Below the pieces are notes generated by a model, which did not search any database, had not been told where the DNA came from, and worked only from the letters and a program-made list of their open reading frames with translations. A program made the position numbers and the translations under genes. From Tieghemiomyces parasiticus (taxonomy: Eukaryota > Kickxellomycota > Dimargaritomycetes > Dimargaritales > Dimargaritaceae), in NCBI GenBank assembly GCA_027575765.1, contig JANBPT010000179.1, forward strand, positions 1 through 60,764: a DNA stretch of 60,764 nucleotides. Reading direction: 5' to 3'. This document shows positions 11,439 to 22,777 of the stretch, in pieces; position 1 is the stretch's first letter, and each line of letters starts with the position of its first letter.

Positions 11439-12746
11439 CTACCTCGATTCCTGGCCAAAGTACTCGGTCCGATCGGGTAGCTGGATCGAGGCAACAAGTA
11501 AAGAACCCAGACCTACAACCCCGAGGACCGCTGATATGGCACACTGGACCCGGTAATTGACGCCAGATGCATCGATGGCCCAGGGCACGGCCTGACCAAG
11601 CGACTGCCACGCAATCATTGCCCCGGTGTACAACGCGACCGTATTAGCCTGGGGCGACAGACACCCGATTAACCACAAGATAATCGCATTGTTAGCTATG
11701 TCAATGAACCCCCAGATGGTGAAGATGGGCCACAGGGCCCAGTACCGGCCCGTCGCGATATCGATATGGGGCGGTCGCTGCCCCGCCGTCGATGGGTCGG
11801 TAAACTGAACGTAAAGACCACCGGCCCATGACCCTACAAACAGGACGGTTATAAGCAGCCATACCACCAGCCCCCGCCGCCGCACCGTCCATACCGTGCG
11901 ATCGAGGAGCCAGCTGCAAACGAAAGCGGAAGCGATGGAGGCTAACCGATAAAAGAGCAGATTGGCCCCGCGGGACCGTACGTTAAAGAAGTAGGCATTG
12001 TAGCCATTAAATTGATAGGGCGAGTACCACTGACTCGCTACTAAGAACGGTGCCATGACGAGCATCCGGGGGGCGACCGTGGCATGTAGTAGGTCACGTA
12101 GCTCTGTACGCCACCCAACGAATTTGTCAACCCTTACGACTGATCCGTCGGGCAACCGAACCTTGGTGATATCTACAAGGCCCAGGGATAAGGCGATCCC
12201 GGTCACTCCCAAACCGAGGAAAGCCGCGTAAGTTGCAGTCGAAATGGCCGTCGCCTCCGCCTTGAAATTCATGCCCAATACGAGGGCCCCGGCTAGTACC
12301 CCACTGAGGGCGTTAATAATGAAGAAAAACGAAATGGCCGCGCCCTTGGCACGCATCCCCACGTAATTGTTGGCAAAGATACCCTGGGGGGTCCACACGC
12401 CAGCGCTACCTACCCCCAACAGGGCGCCGGCCACGATGATGAAGACACCGCTTTGAATGTACGGGTAGGCTAGAAGGGACGCCGTGTACAGGGCGAACGG
12501 GACGGCCGAGATGAGCACGGTCCACCGTGGTCCAAAGTAGTTGACTAGGCCGCCCATAAAAGGCCCACTAAGCATGCAGGTCAGATTTTGCGCGAGGTTG
12601 CCGTAAGACGCCGCCTGCAGAGACTCCTGGCCACCGTTTCCAATGTTGGTGATGCTTATGTACATCCCGAAAGTCAGGAAAATGATGACCGATAGGAGCA
12701 GGATCTGGGTGTGGGAGTTCACCAGACTCCCATGTAAGCTAGGCAT
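11439..12746 (-). CDS. UNC-93-like MFS membrane protein, tandem copy C
   Basis: Third tandem copy, first in transcriptional order, 435 codons from the conserved ATG at 12746. It shares ISITNIGNGGQESLQAASYG, SGPFMGGLVNYFGPRW, QWYSPYQFNGYNAYFFNVR and WTVRRRGLVVWLLITVLF with its neighbours. The first helix reads SHTQILLLSVIIFLTFGMYI. All three lie head to tail on the minus strand with 0.9 kb spacers, so they probably arose by unequal crossing over; each spacer is long enough for its own promoter. No intron interrupts the shared 435 codons. The stop TAG again lies in a donor-like AGGTAGGT. Substrate is unknown. Confidence 0.85.
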   Translation of the reverse strand: MPSLHGSLVNSHTQILLLSVIIFLTFGMYISITNIGNGGQESLQAASYGNLAQNLTCMLSGPFMGGLVNYFGPRWTVLISAVPFALYTASLLAYPYIQSGVFIIVAGALLGVGSAGVWTPQGIFANNYVGMRAKGAAISFFFIINALSGVLAGALVLGMNFKAEATAISTATYAAFLGLGVTGIALSLGLVDITKVRLPDGSVVRVDKFVGWRTELRDLLHATVAPRMLVMAPFLVASQWYSPYQFNGYNAYFFNVRSRGANLLFYRLASIASAFVCSWLLDRTVWTVRRRGLVVWLLITVLFVGSWAGGLYVQFTDPSTAGQRPPHIDIATGRYWALWPIFTIWGFIDIANNAIILWLIGCLSPQANTVALYTGAMIAWQSLGQAVPWAIDASGVNYRVQCAISAVLGVVGLGSLLVASIQLPDRTEYFGQESR

Positions 12747-13842
12747 GGCGCTAAAGGTGTAGAATAGCGGCAACGGTTTGAAAGTGTGGGGTTAGGTGAG
12801 TTGTATGGGATGCTAATTTTGCGGAAATCGAATGCCCACTGTACCGTGGCTCAACTTACCCAATGGATACGCGAGGCGGGTGCAGCGGGAGGGAGGGGGG
12901 AGGTCTGGGTGATGCCGTATGACGAGTGCCCCAACTACGAAAATAGGTCGTCGAACAGAGTAGGCCCGGATCGTTACGCTGTTCGTGTAGTGCAAGTATA
13001 GTGGTATTAACTTGAGTGCTTTGTTGTTGTTGTTTTTATAAAAACGAGCGGTACCCGGCTTACCCTTTTATTACTAAAGTCAATTAGGCTCATGGACCCC
13101 GTTCGGGCCCGAGAAACAGCGACGTACCGATCCAATGCCAACCGAATCAACATGCAGCGCCTGGCAAACCGGCCCAGGATTCGGTCGATTATACGTTGTC
13201 CCCGGCAAGCTCTAAAGCCGGCGTCTGTTTCAGAATTATTGAGCCAAGTGATGCCTGGCAACCGGGCTGTCGTGGCATTGTTGTCATTCATTCAATGCTC
13301 ATACCATACAGCAGTTGACCAGAATATCGGACTCGCCCATACATTCTCTCTACCCTCTGGCGCTCTCCGTTACGGATAATCAGTCCGGGGTTAGGCGTTA
13401 TCGACGGGGGATCCTCGTTCCGCACGTTCCGTTGGTCACACCCTGACGAGGACCCTGGCCGCACCACTGGATTCAGAGACGGGCGGAATGTGGATTGCTC
13501 ATCATTACCACGATAACGCTTAAGCTTTTTGAGCGATGAGCGTGCTCGACGCCATACGATTCACGGCCACTTACTTGAGTCAAGATTGATTGCAGACCAA
13601 ATCCACGCCGAAACCTTTTGTTTATTCTAGCTACCTTTATTTTCAGTCCAGATACGGATAGCAAGTCCGCAAATTTGACGAAATCTTCGATAAAGTCAAT
13701 GGTGAGCAGTAATTTAAATTCATACGAAACTGGTCATAAGCGTTCCGTTTCGGAACAGTAAAATAAAAGACAAAAATAAAGAGGAGGGGGTCTATACCGG
13801 CAAGCCACAGTTGTATCACCTTTTACACAACCCTAGACCGTA
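12747..13842. other. Intergenic: UNC-93 copy C promoter side and AGC1 3' side
   Basis: Nothing coding was recognised. On the minus strand, AATAAA-type poly(A) signals (TTTATT on plus) occur near 13620 and 13636, about 210-225 bp downstream of the carrier stop. Confidence 0.4.
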
Positions 13843-16098
13843 CTACTTGGACGCCTTACTTGGTAGGGTCGACGCCGGCAGCGTACCGAAACCATACTGG
13901 ACATCCTGGAGGAGCCGCACGGCGTTGCGGGCGCGGATAAACGCGAGCGGGGCCTGCTGGTGGAGTTCCCGACGGTAAGTTGGTGAAAGAATCCCAACTT
14001 TGGCAAGTGGTCGCTTAATCAGGGCCTCACCGATCCCGGGCGACGACGAAGTTTTCTTGCCTAGGGCGCCGGCGGGCAGCTCGGCGGCTGGAACGGGGTT
14101 GACCCCGCCGGGGAACGGCAGATTCCGCTGGAGCAACTCGTAGACCATGAGTGTAGTACCAAACTGTGGGGATGATCGGAACACACGAGCGAGGCCGCCT
14201 TTAAAGAAGGCACGGAACCCTTCCTCGGCGTATATCTTGCGGGTGGCGTCCATAATCCCGGTGTACACGGTCTGGCCCTTACGGGCCTCGACTTGCAGAC
14301 GGGTCTTGATGACGTCGGCAGGGGTGGTGAGATAGGCAGCGGGCATACCGGCAACGGCACCAGCCACCAGGAGCTGCCAAATGCCGAGTTTAACGCCGGG
14401 GGTCTCGAGAAACACGTCCTTTTTAAGGTGGGCATACACCGGGAAGTAGATGGCCGAGAAGGGAATGTCCCGCAGGAGGCAGGCTCCGGCGCCCCTGTAG
14501 AGGCCCACGAGACCAAGCTGCCGCACGATCGAAACGGCGGACTGGCGCGGGACGGCGTCCACCGTCTTGAGCATCTCGCCCTGGACCTGGAGTCGGATCT
14601 TGACAATTTCCAAGGGGTTCGTGAACACTACCTGACTGCCACCGGCGACGCAACCGGCCATAATTTCAGCCCAGAACGGGATGGCACCCGTCTTGGGGTC
14701 GGTAGTGTAAGTGCGCACCAGGTCGTTCATGGTCAGCTTGATGGCCTTCTCGGGGGCTACGCCCACCAACTGCGGGGCCAGACCGCGGTACAGACCCATC
14801 AGACCTTCGTTCCGGATGACCTTGCGGAAGCAGTCCAGGCTGTTCCTGTAGAGCACCTCGCCGACTACCGCTGACCGCTGGTTCTGCATCCGCGTCTTGA
14901 CGAGATCGATCGGGTATACCACGGTGGCGCCCACCGCCCCGGCAACCGCCCCCAACCCGAACGTGTACGCCTGGGCTGCGGCACCAATGACCCAGCGCAT
15001 CAAGCCGGGTGATGAGGATGGGCTAACCAGGGCCTTTACCGCATCGCCGGCGACGGTATCCGTAGCCGTGGCTTGATCGACGGGGCGAAGCGGGGCAGTG
15101 TGCTGCCAGGCCGGGTCGAGCAACCGGCGGAAATCGGCCAGGTGGAACACGCGGTGAGTATTGGCGACGGCCATGTCGTCGACCGGGACCGAGTTGGAGA
15201 GGGCCTCGACCTCGACGAGGTGGAACAGCAGGTCGGTTTCCAGCGGGGTGAGGGGGGCGGCGCGGCTGATCTGGGCGGCGGTACGGAGGAACGAGTCACG
15301 GGTCACGAGACCCTCCGGATGGGACTCGGCAGCCTGGATTAGGATGCCCTCAAGGTAGTCGGTGCGCTGGACCAGCTGATAGAAGGCCAGAAGCACTGGG
15401 TAGCTGAGACGGTGCGGCTTAGTACGGCCCAGGTGGCCCAGGGCCGGAATGTGTTCGATGACCAGGCGTGACACGCGGTCATGAGCGAAGCCGGCGACGA
15501 TGCTCTGGAACGCCTCGGTCGGGATGACACCCGTGCCTTGCGGGTCGTGCGTCCGGAAAGCATGCTGGAGCCGCTGGAGCTGGAGTTCGTGGATCATCTG
15601 GGCGAACACCTTGTAGTCCACCTGGTCGTCGGCAGTGTATAGGCGCAGCCAGTCCGGGTTGAGTTGGAAGGCCGGGTCAGCCTCCTGATTGGAGGCCCGG
15701 GCCAGGGCCTGGAAATCCTCGGTAGTGATGGTACCCCGGCCCTGGGTGTCAAAATAGCGGAACGCCAGTTCGAACTCAGCGTAGGGACGGGTCAGCACGC
15801 TCTGAAACATCAGAAAGTTGGCCAGGGATACCAGGCCGCGCTTCTCGGTGTCAGCGATGCGAAAGAGGAGGCGGTAATCGTCGGCGCTGGGCATCCCACC
15901 GGGTTGTTGCCGGACGGTGGCCGGGGCGTACGACTGGAGAGCGCGGCTAAAGTCATCCGGGGTCAGGTAGCGCGCCCCGTCCTGTGTCACGCTGGCATGC
16001 TGGTCGAAGAGGTCCCGCACCGCTTTGCCGTGGCGGTCCGGGTTATCCGGGTGAGTATGGTGGAATATTTCCGTGGCAGCGGCTCCAGACATAGCCAT
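13843..16098 (-). CDS. AGC1: Mitochondrial aspartate/glutamate carrier with EF-hand domain (Agc1/aralar type)
   Basis: It exchanges aspartate for glutamate across the inner mitochondrial membrane, feeding the malate-aspartate shuttle. The 751-residue protein has two parts. Residues 1 to about 300 are an EF-hand regulatory region, with loops such as [12 protein letters not shown] and [14 protein letters not shown]. From about residue 350 there are three mitochondrial carrier repeats carrying [10 protein letters not shown] (near 393), [10 protein letters not shown] (near 493) and [10 protein letters not shown] (near 592), about 100 residues apart as expected. Combined EF-hand plus carrier architecture is specific to this family. 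The ATG at 16098 has a good context (CACCATGG); another Met lies two codons on. The frame is open for 72 more codons upstream without an ATG; this Arg/Pro-rich stretch is taken as 5' leader. No intron is seen. Confidence 0.93.
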   Translation of the reverse strand: MAMSGAAATEIFHHTHPDNPDRHGKAVRDLFDQHASVTQDGARYLTPDDFSRALQSYAPATVRQQPGGMPSADDYRLLFRIADTEKRGLVSLANFLMFQSVLTRPYAEFELAFRYFDTQGRGTITTEDFQALARASNQEADPAFQLNPDWLRLYTADDQVDYKVFAQMIHELQLQRLQHAFRTHDPQGTGVIPTEAFQSIVAGFAHDRVSRLVIEHIPALGHLGRTKPHRLSYPVLLAFYQLVQRTDYLEGILIQAAESHPEGLVTRDSFLRTAAQISRAAPLTPLETDLLFHLVEVEALSNSVPVDDMAVANTHRVFHLADFRRLLDPAWQHTAPLRPVDQATATDTVAGDAVKALVSPSSSPGLMRWVIGAAAQAYTFGLGAVAGAVGATVVYPIDLVKTRMQNQRSAVVGEVLYRNSLDCFRKVIRNEGLMGLYRGLAPQLVGVAPEKAIKLTMNDLVRTYTTDPKTGAIPFWAEIMAGCVAGGSQVVFTNPLEIVKIRLQVQGEMLKTVDAVPRQSAVSIVRQLGLVGLYRGAGACLLRDIPFSAIYFPVYAHLKKDVFLETPGVKLGIWQLLVAGAVAGMPAAYLTTPADVIKTRLQVEARKGQTVYTGIMDATRKIYAEEGFRAFFKGGLARVFRSSPQFGTTLMVYELLQRNLPFPGGVNPVPAAELPAGALGKKTSSSPGIGEALIKRPLAKVGILSPTYRRELHQQAPLAFIRARNAVRLLQDVQYGFGTLPASTLPSKASK

Positions 16099-17543
16099 GG
16101 TGAGGAGACGGAGATGTGCGCGGGGATCGGTGGAAGGAAGGCGGGTGGGGTGGCGGACAGGTCGAGGATCCGGCTGAAGGGCGGGCGGGCAGAATGGGCT
16201 CGCGGGCGGGGATGGAGTTTTGCGGGATGAGGGTCGGAGGAGGAGGTCAAGGCGGATGCGCAAGCGTGGAAGGTGACCGCGGGGAAGTAGGTTGGGCCTC
16301 ACAGTGAAGGCCAAATGGCAAGGACTTGGGTACAGCCACGGTATTCAAGGGCAGCGATATGTGTGGTTGGGTCGACCCGGGTTCGGCGCTAGTCAATGGC
16401 TGGTTATTTTTTTTCTTTCTTTACTTCCCGCCGGCAACTCTCCTCCTTCTACCGCCATGCCTCCCATTTTTTGACCTACCGATTGGAAAAGGCCCATCCA
16501 GCATATTTGTTTTTATGCTACTGGACTTCATGGCCGTCAAGTATACGTTGCGGGGCGCCAGGGGGTCGGTCAGGAGGTTGGACTCGAGGCGGCCAGTGGT
16601 AGTGGTGGTACGTGGTTGGTCGGGCGGGTGGTCTCGGAGCGGGGCCGATGACTCGCAGCCACTGTCGGATGCATCCTCGCGCTTGGTAGTGACCCCTTGC
16701 TGACCCCTCTAATCCGATGCCCCAGCCCACATACTGGCCCCTCCCATCCTTAATCGCCCGAAAGCCTTTCATGCCAAGTTCGCCACTCCGGGCAGGGTAA
16801 GCGCTGGGCTCGCATGGCAGGTGAATCGACTAGCCCGCGTACATTAGTCGCCGGGTAGTCGTGCGATGAGGAGCGGGGAGGGTTGCCTACCATGGTGTTG
16901 TCCGTACGCCTCGCATTCCCCTCCCGCTTGGTACTCGTATCACTCCTTTGGCTTAGTAGGTCGACAGGAGCAGTTGGCTAGACCTCCCCCCGGTGTGACA
17001 GCGTCCTGAGCAGCACTTGGCCTCCAGGCACTATAGGCCCCGCTCGTCCTAAATAACCAGTACTGTTCGGAGCCGCTACTGACACATGATGGCCGTTGAA
17101 CCGTGTCACTCAGGGTAAGATATTGTGACCGGTTCTTGTCAACTTCCGCCACTATGGTTTGGTGGCCCGTGAAAATCCATAGTGGGGTCGGCTGATGATT
17201 GGTCGGCGGATGCCCCCCCCAACTGTTAGCACGCGACAACTTGAATGGCTCTGCTGCTCCACGTTAGCTAATGCGTCGCGAGTGCAATTGGTCACCGGCT
17301 GGACCTGATAAGCTAAATGGGCCCCGCCGCATCCGTGCTTAGCTAGAGCCTTACACTAGCGCCTCCATAACGAACCGCAGCTGTCCAGTATTCCACATTG
17401 GTCCAACGTCAAGTACTAGAGTCACATTACGCCCCACAGCTCATAGATGTTTAATGATGGGCCTATGGAGGGGCAACAGCCCTAGCGCGGGAGTGGTAGT
17501 CTAGAACATAAAAGAAAGGGGACATTTTTTTGTTTGGCGACAT
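16099..17543. other. Intergenic between AGC1 promoter and acyltransferase 3' end
   Basis: No gene was recognised. The region next to AGC1 (16099-16700) is purine/pyrimidine skewed and probably holds its promoter and leader; the rest, to 17543, shows nothing recognisable. Confidence 0.45.
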
Positions 17544-18912
17544 CTAATCATGTTTCTTACTGTCGTCGGAGATCTCCTCCAGAGCTTCGACCATGACCTC
17601 GCGAGTGTCGATAGCCAGCTTTTCCACGTCGTCGGTGGTCAGATTCTTGGTGGGAATGGGGTTGAGTACTGGCAGTAAGGAATAAGGGCATGGTTGTGGG
17701 CAGGTATAGGCATATTAGTACGTGAGTACAGGTGAGATGCATAAGGATAGATCCGAACACCAGGTGCTCACGTGTACACCCCAAGCCTACGCGGCCGGAT
17801 CCGTTCGCTGATTGTAGGCAATTGGTAACCCACCTTTGATCTTAATCAGCCCGCTCTCAAACCGGAACTCTTTCTTGCAGTAGAAGGAATGAAAGTTGGA
17901 GAAGACGACGGGCACAACGGGGATGCCGGCCTGAACGGCCATATGGAAGGCACCCTTCTTGAACGGCAGCATGGCCTGAACCTGGCGCCCACGGGTTCCC
18001 TCGGGGAAGATGACCACACTCAACTAGAAATGGCCAAGAATAGTAAGCGGCGGTTATGGCAAGGGAGTAGGTGTGCGATTTACAGGTTGGTGCCAAGGTT
18101 GGTACCGCTACGGGGGGGCAGTTTTCATTTAGGCATAGTCAGGCCTATTTCAAACTTACCTTCTTGGCGTGAATGGTGTCGACGGCGTCCTTAAACACCT
18201 TGATGGCCTCGGACCTGTTGCCACGGTTGATGAAGATGTTGTTGGCCAACATCACTGCGAAGAAAGGGACAATGTAGCATTGCGGATAAGACGTATACAG
18301 CCAGGTTAGTATAGTCCGGATATGCAATGGGGTGAGAAGAGGACGGTGGAAGCATGGATTCAGGGAGGTTCTCGCGGCCTTGAATCACCGCAGTATCCTC
18401 CATTCGCACATCCAAGTCCCGGTTGGATAGCGCACCCCCTTAGGGATGGGACACCACTTACTGAACTGGCCCAGGAACGGATAGAACTTGAGCGACCGCT
18501 TGGCGGTAATGACACCATTCGCTGGCATGAACGCCCCCAGCGCAATCAAGTCCAGCGAGCTCTGGTGGTTAAGGACGTACACGCAGGGCTGATCCATATT
18601 CGGGAAATTTTCCGCCCCGATAATTTCGGTGCGGACGCCCAGAAACACACGGGCCAGATGCTTGAACGAGCGCGCCACGACGTAGTTAATGGCGACCCGA
18701 CGGCCCAGGGGCACCAAAAGAAAGGACGAGCAGATACCGCTGACGCAAGCTACTACGAGAATGGCGATGTAGATGATTTGCCGGGTGAAGAAGTTGACGT
18801 GCGAAGACAGGCGGGAAAACACCGTCAGGCCGACCGTGACGGCGAATGCGTAGGCAAGCCACGGACTGGACTGGAAGGCCCGGTTGTACAGATAGAGCAG
18901 TAGGCGTATCAT
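17544..18912 (-). CDS. SLC1: 1-acyl-sn-glycerol-3-phosphate acyltransferase (LPAAT, Slc1 type), four exons
   Basis: It acylates lysophosphatidate to phosphatidate in ER or lipid-droplet membranes, a step of phospholipid and triacylglycerol synthesis. Exons (minus) are 18462-18912, 18160-18254, 17834-18023 and 17544-17668; phases agree at every junction, giving 286 residues. Donors are GTAAGT, GTAAGT and GTGGGT; acceptors GCAG, CTAG and CCAG. N-terminal hydrophobic segments (about 20-34 and 46-66) anchor the protein. The catalytic HX4D motif is NHQSSLD (His116, Asp121), and the acceptor-binding motif FPEGTR falls at 188-193, followed by IPVVPVV. The last exon encodes [16 protein letters not shown], a typical plsC-family C-terminal segment. 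Length and motifs match the family fully. The ATG at 18912 directly precedes the first membrane segment. Confidence 0.93.
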
Positions 18913-21054
18913 GGTGACGAGCGCTAGGACGGTCGTATGGGGCTACGGGATCAGGTAGCGGAAAACTGGCCTGCAATGTGTCACTGGTGCAAGATGGACG
19001 TGCGGGCGTAGCCGTATGCTAGGTAACAATAGGAAGGAATGGTGGACAAGAATCGGACTCGGCGCATGGGAGCCAGAGGGAACAGAAGGTGGCTTAATCA
19101 CAAGCCCCGGGCGGCGTGCGTGGCTTTGAAGAGGGAGGGAGAGAGATTCAGGAAACCTGTGAGAGGGCAGGCTATCCTGGTGGCTGGTGTGCTTCGTAGG
19201 GCGGAGGTCTTGGATGGTGGTTGGTTGCACCAGGCCAGAGAGTGGCACCATTTCTAGTCAACGCCAACTACCCCCCTCCCCTTCGGCCATGCTCCACAAA
19301 TGGGAGTTGCAGCTATTAAGTGACGTTAAATAGATGACTCCTCCTCTTCCCTCCCCTTCACTTACCAATTCCGACCTGCATCCCCCCCTTGGACAGCAAT
19401 CGACCAGCACGCCTGCAAGGCCAGTGAGCTGTATAACCTCTCCTTTTCATAGCAAGCCCCCCCTGCACCAGCGCCTACCTATGTGTACTATAGCCATTAG
19501 AGCGATTAGCCCGCAGCATCCGCCAGTACATAGGGAGGGAGGGGATCCGGCTATCAAGGGTGTGCTATCCTGTATGGCTGGCTGGCTACCAGGACATTTA
19601 ATTAGCCAGTCGTAAGTGCTTGCTGAACAGGTTGCTCGCGAACAATATTTCGCTGTAAGATACGGGGCCATGGGTAGATGGTGAACGAAAACCATCGCGG
19701 CCTACCGCAGACAGGATGAATATTGCAGCCCCTATAGCAAAGAAAAGAAAGGTGTGTTGGAACAAAAGCCGGACGGTAATCGGCGTATGGTAAGCGCTCT
19801 CCTACTCTGAGTCGCACTGTCACTCACCCTTCTCTTCAGACCCTGATTGCAGTCACAGTTCGAGGTTGATCTCTTACCTTCTCTACCATTCTTGCGCACA
19901 ACACAGTTCAAGGGCGTACTCTTGCTTAATCAGTTGCACTGTTGGTGGCACCTTGGGGCTTGCTATACAATAGACTGCCAGTGGCCTTCTGAACACCGAC
20001 GAACAATTCCGGGTTGACTGCTCCCGGCTGCCCGTGGCCACGCTCTTACAGCTGGGCCAAGGGTGGGACTAGGTGGACAAGTCCCCGCACATATCAAAGT
20101 GATCTATAGATTGCGGGTTTAGTGCAGATGGCGACCAACACGGGTAGCACTGCCGGAGCCCTACCTCTTAAATTGATGGAGGGGAACATCCTCCTGATCG
20201 AGCTTGGCGTCTATGGGATTGGGGTGGTGCACTGGAAAATCACCCGGAAGATGCAGAAGTACGTTAGCTACCATCCCCTGCCCTTTCAACCGGCGTAGGC
20301 TTGGCCACGCCTTGCTGCCTAAAAAGGAATTCGAAGTCTGCGACAAAAAAAAAGTCGACGCTCACTGCCATGGCGAGTGGCCTCTGGTCTGACCAATTGG
20401 GGGAGTCCTTTATTTACACCGCCCCTGGCCTCCATGGGCTGGTGGACTGATGGCCTCCTTCCGCCATTTCACCACGCCATATGGAGGCTGGGTCGGCGAC
20501 ACATTATATAAATACCGCCCAATGACGTTATCTACGGGTGTCGCATGCTGCTGGTGTGGGCCGGTATATAATGTTCCAGGCGGCCCGCCCTTCCCTACCA
20601 ATGTAACATATCATCATTATCTCCCGTTAGCCAGCGCGTACATTTCCACAACGATTCTCTATCATCGTCCGCACCTCCTCAACCTGACCCTGGTGCTTCT
20701 GGGTCTACCTAGTAAGTCTTGTTGTTGATGCTTGCTAGGCAGCCCCGCGTCATGGCTCAATAAATCATTGCCTGCTTGCGGGCACGACCTGTGCCGGTTG
20801 GTGGCACTGCCAGGAGGCGGGGCCTTCCTGGGCAGTCCTGGCACCAAGCCCGTACACTTCCGTTATACTCCCCTCAGTGTACCACATGCTTCTGTTGACA
20901 CATCCGGGGATTATTCCAGCCTCCTCCTCTCTCCGAACTCACATTGCCTTCCTCTCCCATTGCGGACCACCGGCCTCCCTTTAGCCCAACTACTCCTTGA
21001 TTAAGGCTCACAGTTTCCACCTTACTCACCTCAAAGAAATACCACCTTCCGGCC
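18913..21054. other. Divergent intergenic region between SLC1 and UreD
   Basis: These 2.1 kb hold no recognisable gene. Two TATA-like stretches lie on the UreD side (TATATAAATA near 20504 and TATATAATG near 20564), about 490-550 bp before the UreD ATG; this is far for a core promoter, so a long leader or an unseen 5' exon is possible. A run of A at 20345-20353 is the only simple repeat noted. Confidence 0.4.
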
Positions 21055-22398
21055 ATGGTCCGCAAGCGCCCTGACACTGCCGGTCGCGGTGAGATTCACT
21101 GCAGTGTCGTGGCCGGCCAACCGCAGTTCCGGCGTTGCGTCGCGCATTACCCGCTCAAGCTGGTCGCGCCCCGGGTCCACCGCCAGTCAGCCGTCGCCCA
21201 TACGGCCAGTGCCAGCAAGACTCCAGCCCTCCCGCCAAACGTGGTCGGTCCGGCCCCGATGGCCGTCTACATGCTCACCTACGGCGGCGGCGTAGTCTAC
21301 GGCGACATGATCGACCTCGACATCACGGTCGACACCGGGGCCGCCCTTACTTTGCTAACCCAGGGTTCGACCAAAGTGTTTCGCCACCGACCAGGTCATA
21401 CCCGCCCGCCTACCGCCACCGCTATCGTGAACCAGACTGCCACCCCGGCTGTGGACGGCTGTTCCCACTGCGAGGAGAACGAGTTGGGGGCTCCCTTGAA
21501 GGCCGTCGACGACCAATTGGACTACTCGGCCAGTCGACTCACCGCCCATGTCGCTGCTGGGGCGTACCTGGTCCTGCTGCCCAGCCCCGTGACCTGTTTT
21601 AAGGACTCCCGGTTTGTCCAGCACCAGACCTTCCATCTCGAAGACCCGACGGCCAGTTTAGTGCTTCTCGACTGGGTCACCAGCGGCCGGATGAGCCGTG
21701 GCGAATCGTGGCAGTTTGAACTGTACAGCTCGACCAACCTGGTGTATCTCGGCGAGAAATCCAAGCCGAACTCGAGCGACGACAGTAATGAGCACAGCAG
21801 CGTAGAGGCCGAGGCAGACCGCGCCCACCACTCGCACCCGCACCGTCGGCTCGTGCTCAAGGATGTGGTCCACCTGAGCGACCGGTTCTTACCGCCCGTC
21901 GTCAAAGAGAAGCAGCCGAAACCGCAGACCAAGACCGACTTATCCTCGGCTCCCACCTCAGATTTTCCCTCTCTTCAGGAGCAAACCACGCCGCCCTCGT
22001 CGCCAGACGCCGCCGCCGACCACTTCCAACGGGACTTCGTGCCTCGATACGGCGCCCGCATGGATCCTTATGCCTGCTACGCCATGCTTGTGCTGGTGGG
22101 CGTGAACCTAGCGCCTTTGATTGACAGCTTGACGGCGATGCACCAAAGTAATAAGATCAGCGCCGTTCTCCCGCGCAAGGACCACCACCACCGTCCTCAG
22201 CAGCACGACCGCCAAAACAAATCCGCCGAGCCAGTGCTCTACACTTTGTCGCCCCTCGACATCGGCTCAAACTGTCCTGGCATTATCCTGCGGGTGTCAG
22301 CTCCCACCACCGAGGAAATTGGTGACTGGATTAGGGTGCACCTCGCAGACCTGGAGAAGGTCGTTGGTCGAAACATTTGGAAGTCGGCCTTTGTATAG
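21055..22398 (+). CDS. URED: Urease accessory protein UreD
   Basis: UreD is the scaffold subunit that, with UreF and UreG, delivers nickel to apo-urease. The 447-residue protein has the family's N-terminal core: MLTYGGGVVYGDMIDLDITV, then TGAALTLLTQGSTKVF, and later VLLPSPVTCFKDSRFVQHQTF, LLDWVTSGRMSRGESW and the C-terminal RVSAPTTEEIGDWIRVHL. It is longer than bacterial UreD (about 270-300) because of inserts, two of them His-rich: one near residue 258 (AHHSHPH) and one near 376 (DHHHRPQQHD). Whether these bind metal is inference. The start ATG (CCATGG context) is the first in the frame. It converges on UTP7, with 379 bp between stop codons. No urease structural gene is in the window, as expected for unlinked eukaryotic genes. 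Confidence 0.92.
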   Translation: MVRKRPDTAGRGEIHCSVVAGQPQFRRCVAHYPLKLVAPRVHRQSAVAHTASASKTPALPPNVVGPAPMAVYMLTYGGGVVYGDMIDLDITVDTGAALTLLTQGSTKVFRHRPGHTRPPTATAIVNQTATPAVDGCSHCEENELGAPLKAVDDQLDYSASRLTAHVAAGAYLVLLPSPVTCFKDSRFVQHQTFHLEDPTASLVLLDWVTSGRMSRGESWQFELYSSTNLVYLGEKSKPNSSDDSNEHSSVEAEADRAHHSHPHRRLVLKDVVHLSDRFLPPVVKEKQPKPQTKTDLSSAPTSDFPSLQEQTTPPSSPDAAADHFQRDFVPRYGARMDPYACYAMLVLVGVNLAPLIDSLTAMHQSNKISAVLPRKDHHHRPQQHDRQNKSAEPVLYTLSPLDIGSNCPGIILRVSAPTTEEIGDWIRVHLADLEKVVGRNIWKSAFV

Positions 22399-22777
22399 TA
22401 TATTTCCACGGACTCGGATTGTGGAGACGGCCTTAACCACTATGCCCCCCTCCCGTCCCTCCTCCCCTTACTGATATAGCTCCGCCATTCAACCGCGGTG
22501 TACAGGGCCTGACTTGCACACGCTATTTAACACCTGTATCTTTTTCTCTCTACTTTTTTTAGCAAGAATACATAAGACCATCGCACATCAACGATTTCCC
22601 AGGCCTTCCTCCCCTCTTTTGAACCAAAAGCCGGCCTGAAAGCCCTACGACAGCTATAACGGTGAACACATGACATTCAAGTATTTAACCGACATAGGTT
22701 GTAAAAGAAAAACAAGAGCTATGATAGAAACAGGATAATCTAGAGACAGTGTTGTAGGAAAGGAGAGGGCGCCTCTA
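22399..22777. other. Convergent 3' intergenic region (UreD / UTP7)
   Basis: Short terminator-side region between two converging genes. It is T-rich around 22540-22560 and holds no coding signal. Confidence 0.5.

Noticed and set aside
12786..13379. Short plus and minus frames upstream of the UNC-93 array
   Set aside because: Each is under 100 codons, without motif, and they overlap one another.
14293..16230. Long plus-strand frames opposite the AGC1 gene
   Set aside because: They are antisense shadows of a clear carrier gene with three family signatures on the minus strand.
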